DNA from: Micavibrio sp. UBA2020
GTDB lineage: Bacteria > Pseudomonadota > Alphaproteobacteria > Micavibrionales > UBA2020
Assembly: GCA_002334985.1 (NCBI GenBank)
Contig: DDBY01000197.1
Span: 2,813-11,610, forward strand
Direction of reading: 5' to 3'
DNA: 8,798 nt
The translations under genes and the position numbers were made by a program. The notes under the pieces are model-generated. The model had not been told where the DNA came from. It did not search any database and was given only the letters and a program-made list of their open reading frames with translations. Positions within the stretch are counted from its first letter, which is position 1, and every line of letters begins with the position of its first letter. Shown here piece after piece: positions 6,746 through 8,798 of this stretch.

Positions 6746-7573
6746 TTAGGGCTGAGGGCCGCCCCGGTGCAACCCCGGCTGCGCTTTAGGCTTGTCGAGC
6801 GTATAATCATCCGCCTTGCCGCCGCGTGCGCGGAAGGCTTCGAAAGCTTGCTCCAGCAGCGCGCTATCTTCCAAATCCGCGAATGTTTTCACGCTGCTGC
6901 TTTCGGCATGCGTCCGGGTGTTTTCGGCAATCCGTGTGTGGATTTTGGCGCTGAAATTAAAAACATCCGTAAAGCGGTAGCCAATCGCCGGTTTGTCGGA
7001 CACATGGGCGATTTCATCATCGCCTGTCAGATGCCAGCCGGGCTCCAGCGGCGCCGTTTCCTGCTTTTCCTGCCCCACGCCCATTTTTTCCCACAGGTAT
7101 TCGGCAATGCGCGGGTATTGCTTGGCCGCAATATCGGCAGGGGTATTCATGTGTTTATCCCGCGCCTGCATATCCGCGCCATGTTCCAGCAGGAACACAA
7201 TCATGTCCATCTTGCCCGCATGCGCGGCACCGTGCAGCGGTGTCCAGCCCGTTTCATCAACGGCGTGAATATCCGCCCCAGCAGCAAGCAAAACATTGGC
7301 GATATCGCGGTGACCGCTGGTGGCCGCGATACGCAGCGGCGTATAGCCGTAAGGCCCGCGCGCATCCACGGGGGCACCGCGTTCCAGCAGAACCGAAACG
7401 CCGTCGTCAAAACGGGCATTCACCGCATGATAAACCCAGCCCCAATAGCCGTTGGCTTCAAGCGCGCCGCCGGCGTCGAGCGCCTCTTGCAGCTTGGCAA
7501 CGCTCTTGGCGTCAATCGCCTTGTAAACACGGCGGTCGAGTTTTTCCTGTTTGCTGTCGAAAAACATACCCAT
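6746..7573 (-). CDS. Ankyrin-repeat protein with conserved C-terminal module (paralogue B)
   Basis: A 275-residue soluble protein. About four to five ankyrin repeats span 13-165. The clearest begin GYTPLRIAATSGHRDIANVL (76-95) and GWTPLHGAAHAGKMDMIVFL (109-128), with degenerate ones at each end. After a Glu/Pro linker comes a C-terminal module (180-251) beginning WHLTGDDEIAH, then DKPAIGYRFTDVFNF (193-207) and ending in a GG pair. I cannot assign this module to a family. It is about half identical to the same region of the upstream paralogue. Ankyrin repeats bind proteins, so a partner-binding role is inferred; no enzyme motif, signal peptide or membrane segment is seen. The ATG has AGGAG 6 bases upstream and overlaps the stop of the upstream gene (TGATG), so the two are cotranscribed and coupled. 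It ends 21 bases from convergent fahA. Confidence 0.9.
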   Translation of the reverse strand: MGMFFDSKQEKLDRRVYKAIDAKSVAKLQEALDAGGALEANGYWGWVYHAVNARFDDGVSVLLERGAPVDARGPYGYTPLRIAATSGHRDIANVLLAAGADIHAVDETGWTPLHGAAHAGKMDMIVFLLEHGADMQARDKHMNTPADIAAKQYPRIAEYLWEKMGVGQEKQETAPLEPGWHLTGDDEIAHVSDKPAIGYRFTDVFNFSAKIHTRIAENTRTHAESSSVKTFADLEDSALLEQAFEAFRARGGKADDYTLDKPKAQPGLHRGGPQP

Positions 7574-8427
7574 CAGGCGCTCCTGCCGCTTGGGTGCAGC
7601 GTCAGGCCTGCGGGTTTTTTGGCCGTCAAAGATTGGGCGGCAGCAGCGTTTTCAGCATCGCCGCCCAAACGCACAAAGGCATCTGCTGCCTGCTGCAATA
7701 TCGGACTGCCGTGCATTTCATCGAACAGCCGCATAGACTGGCTTTCGTGGTCGGTCGAAAGGTTACGCGCGATGCGGTTATATACCCCTGCACCAAAGTT
7801 AAAAATCTCGGTAATGCGATAGCCGATAGCCGGCTTGTCATCAATACGCGCAATTTCATCGGGCGCCGTCAAATGCCATACGCCGGCGGCCGGCGCAGCA
7901 TCTTCTTTGGGCACTTCGTCCAATTCCCCGCGCAGCAGCGCCGCAACGCCCGGATAGTTTTCTTTGGCCGCGATATCGGCCGCGCTGTTCATGCGCCCAT
8001 CGCGCAATGTGGTATCCGCCCCCTGCGACAGCAGGAACTGGATGATTTTTCCACGCCCCCAATAGGCGGCATGGTGCAGCGGCGTGCGGCCATCGTGGCT
8101 TTGCGCATTAATATGCGCGCCGTGGTCGCACAAAAGCTTTGCCAGCTCCACATCATTATGCGACGCCGCGGCCATCAGGGCGGAATAATCGTTATCAGTT
8201 TTGCCGTTCGGGTCTGCGCCGCGCGCCAGCAGTACCTTCACCGCTTCATTGCGGCGGCTGGAGGCCTGATAGGAAATAGCGCTATAGCCGTATTCGTTGC
8301 GCGCGTTCGGATTGGCGCCCGCATCAAGCGCGGCGATGACCTTGCGCGTATCGTCCTTGAACAGCCCCTTATCGAGACGTTTTTGACGTGCTGCCGCTTT
8401 TTCTTCAGGGGTTTTTATCCAGCCCAT
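7573..8427 (-). CDS. Ankyrin-repeat protein with conserved C-terminal module (paralogue A)
   Basis: The 284-residue product is the first gene of the pair. It opens with a charged helix (EEKAAARQKRLDK), followed by four to five ankyrin repeats over about 25-170. Clear ones begin DYSALMAAASHNDVELAKLL (80-99) and GRTPLHHAAYWGRGKIIQFL (113-132). The C-terminal module (184-256) carries WHLTAPDEIAR and DKPAIGYRITEIFNF (197-211) and matches paralogue B at 38 of 73 aligned positions by hand count. It has no signal peptide, membrane helix or catalytic motif. The ATG at 8427 was chosen because it aligns with the paralogue start (MGW versus MGM) and lies downstream of the predicted transcription start. 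The frame also opens at a TTG at 8469, but that falls between the -10 and the start site of the best promoter. The ribosome site at 8427 is weak (GCGGGCG). Function is unknown. Confidence 0.88.
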   Translation of the reverse strand: MGWIKTPEEKAAARQKRLDKGLFKDDTRKVIAALDAGANPNARNEYGYSAISYQASSRRNEAVKVLLARGADPNGKTDNDYSALMAAASHNDVELAKLLCDHGAHINAQSHDGRTPLHHAAYWGRGKIIQFLLSQGADTTLRDGRMNSAADIAAKENYPGVAALLRGELDEVPKEDAAPAAGVWHLTAPDEIARIDDKPAIGYRITEIFNFGAGVYNRIARNLSTDHESQSMRLFDEMHGSPILQQAADAFVRLGGDAENAAAAQSLTAKKPAGLTLHPSGRSA

Positions 8428-8469
8428 GACGCCCGCGCATTGAATGTTGATATAAATATGAGAAATCAA

Positions 8470-8498
8470 AATTTAGACATAACGCGCCAACCTGTCAA
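8470..8498 (-). promoter_or_regulatory. Strong promoter for the ankyrin pair
   Basis: On the minus strand a perfect -35 TTGACA (complement of 8493-8498) and a -10 TAAATT (complement of 8470-8475, 4 of 6) are separated by the ideal 17 bases. The predicted start is near 8463, giving a leader of about 36 bases to the ATG at 8427. It is the closest match to the sigma-70 consensus in the window and implies that the ankyrin genes are transcribed independently of the tyrosine genes. Confidence 0.6.
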
Positions 8499-8515
8499 TC
8501 AAGGGTATCATGAAC

Positions 8516-8542
8516 TTACATCAAAAGTGTGGTATTATGTAA
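8516..8542 (+). promoter_or_regulatory. Extended -10 promoter within an inverted repeat, for maiA
   Basis: TGGTATTAT (8530-8538) is an extended -10 element (TGN plus TATTAT, 5 of 6), facing maiA; no good -35 is seen at the right distance. A perfect 6-bp inverted repeat, TTACAT (8516-8521) and ATGTAA (8537-8542), flanks it with a 15-base spacer. The right arm overlaps the -10, a placement that would suit a repressor. It lies about 20 bp from the -35 of the divergent ankyrin promoter. Confidence 0.4.
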
Positions 8543-8583
8543 TTGTGCAGTGCGGACAGACTTGCCCGTCCTGCCCGCCGCCC

Positions 8584-8609
8584 GATAAAATCCAACCATC
8601 GGTTTTATC
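8584..8609 (+). other. Stem-loop in the maiA leader
   Basis: GATAAAA (8584-8590) pairs perfectly with TTTTATC (8603-8609); two further C-G pairs (8592-8593 with 8601-8602) extend the stem past a one-base bulge, leaving a 7-base loop. It ends 9 bases before the AGGGG ribosome site of maiA. It could modulate translation or be a DNA operator; the sequence alone does not decide. Confidence 0.35.
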
Positions 8610-8631
8610 AGGATATTCAGGGGTCATCGCC

Positions 8632-8798
8632 ATGATGCAGCTCTATAGCTATTACAGGTCGTCCTGCGCCTATCGCGCGCGGCTGGCGCTGCATTTCAAA
8701 AACATTCCGTTTGAATATATCCCCGTGCATCTGGTGCGCGACGGCGGCGAACAGCACAAGCCGGAATACAAGGCGCTGAACCCGCAATCGCTGGTGCC
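8632..8798 (+). CDS. maiA: Maleylacetoacetate isomerase, zeta-class GST (partial, 5' end)
   Basis: The enzyme isomerises 4-maleylacetoacetate to 4-fumarylacetoacetate with glutathione, the step just before fumarylacetoacetase. Only 55 codons are in the window; the frame is open to the edge. The visible part is the start of a thioredoxin-like GST domain: LYSYYRSSCAYRARLAL (4-20) carries the zeta-class SSC signature at residues 10-12, whose Ser is the expected glutathione-activating residue. It is followed by PVHLVRDGGEQHKPEY (31-46) and LNPQSLVP (49-56, the last codon cut by the window edge), which are strongly conserved in this family. The ATG at 8632 has AGGGG (8619-8623) 8 bases upstream; the ATG at 8635 is an alternative that matches the usual start M-x-LYSY. 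It belongs functionally with hppD and fahA, from which the ankyrin pair separates it. Confidence 0.92.
   Translation, partial: MMQLYSYYRSSCAYRARLALHFKNIPFEYIPVHLVRDGGEQHKPEYKALNPQSLV

Noticed and set aside
6767..7822. A 351-codon plus-strand open frame across both ankyrin genes
   Set aside because: The ankyrin consensus is clear on the minus strand in both genes, and the antisense frame crosses their junction with a low-complexity Arg/Phe-rich translation.
6746..8427. Ankyrin pair as a secreted host-interaction effector or toxin-antitoxin module
   Set aside because: There is no signal peptide, secretion signal, toxin domain or neighbouring secretion gene, and the two genes are paralogues of similar size rather than a toxin and antitoxin.
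8428..8469. TTG start at 8469 extending ankyrin paralogue A by 14 residues
   Set aside because: It falls upstream of the transcription start predicted by the TTGACA/TAAATT promoter, and the paralogue begins at the position matching the ATG at 8427.

Overview
The window looks like chromosomal DNA from a Gram-negative proteobacterium, most likely an alphaproteobacterium; that placement is inference from protein style, moderate GC and Shine-Dalgarno use, and I cannot name a genus. Coding density is high, no RNA gene, transposon, phage gene or CRISPR array was seen, and most genes have a readable ribosome site.

Layout. At the left edge is the 5' end of an unrecognised minus-strand gene (1-161). 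A roughly 300-base AT-rich divergent region follows, with a striking long inverted repeat and a pair of direct repeats. Next come a plus-strand gene for an orphan soluble protein (466-1644) and, behind its own promoter, a two-Rossmann FAD/NAD(P)-binding protein of the YdhS/COG4529 type (1778-3505). The latter runs tail to tail into metF (minus, 3477-4415) with a 29-bp overlap of coding ends. metF is divergent from a two-gene tyrosine-degradation operon, hppD (4622-5677) and fahA (5696-6724). A minus-strand pair of paralogous ankyrin-repeat genes (6746-7573 and 7573-8427) follows, translationally coupled by a TGATG junction. Divergent from that pair is the start of maiA (8632 to the window end).

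How they work together. HppD turns 4-hydroxyphenylpyruvate into homogentisate, MaiA isomerises maleylacetoacetate, and FahA splits fumarylacetoacetate into fumarate and acetoacetate. The ring-opening enzyme between them (homogentisate 1,2-dioxygenase, hmgA) is not in the window. The ankyrin pair sits inside this catabolic cluster in the opposite orientation with its own near-consensus promoter, so it is probably an independent unit. MetF makes 5-methyltetrahydrofolate for methionine synthesis and is unrelated to its neighbours.

The least explained parts are the duplicated ankyrin genes, which share a conserved C-terminal module I cannot assign, the repeat-rich control region at 180-466, and the orphan protein beside it. 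I saw no convincing multi-gene novel system such as a defence island.
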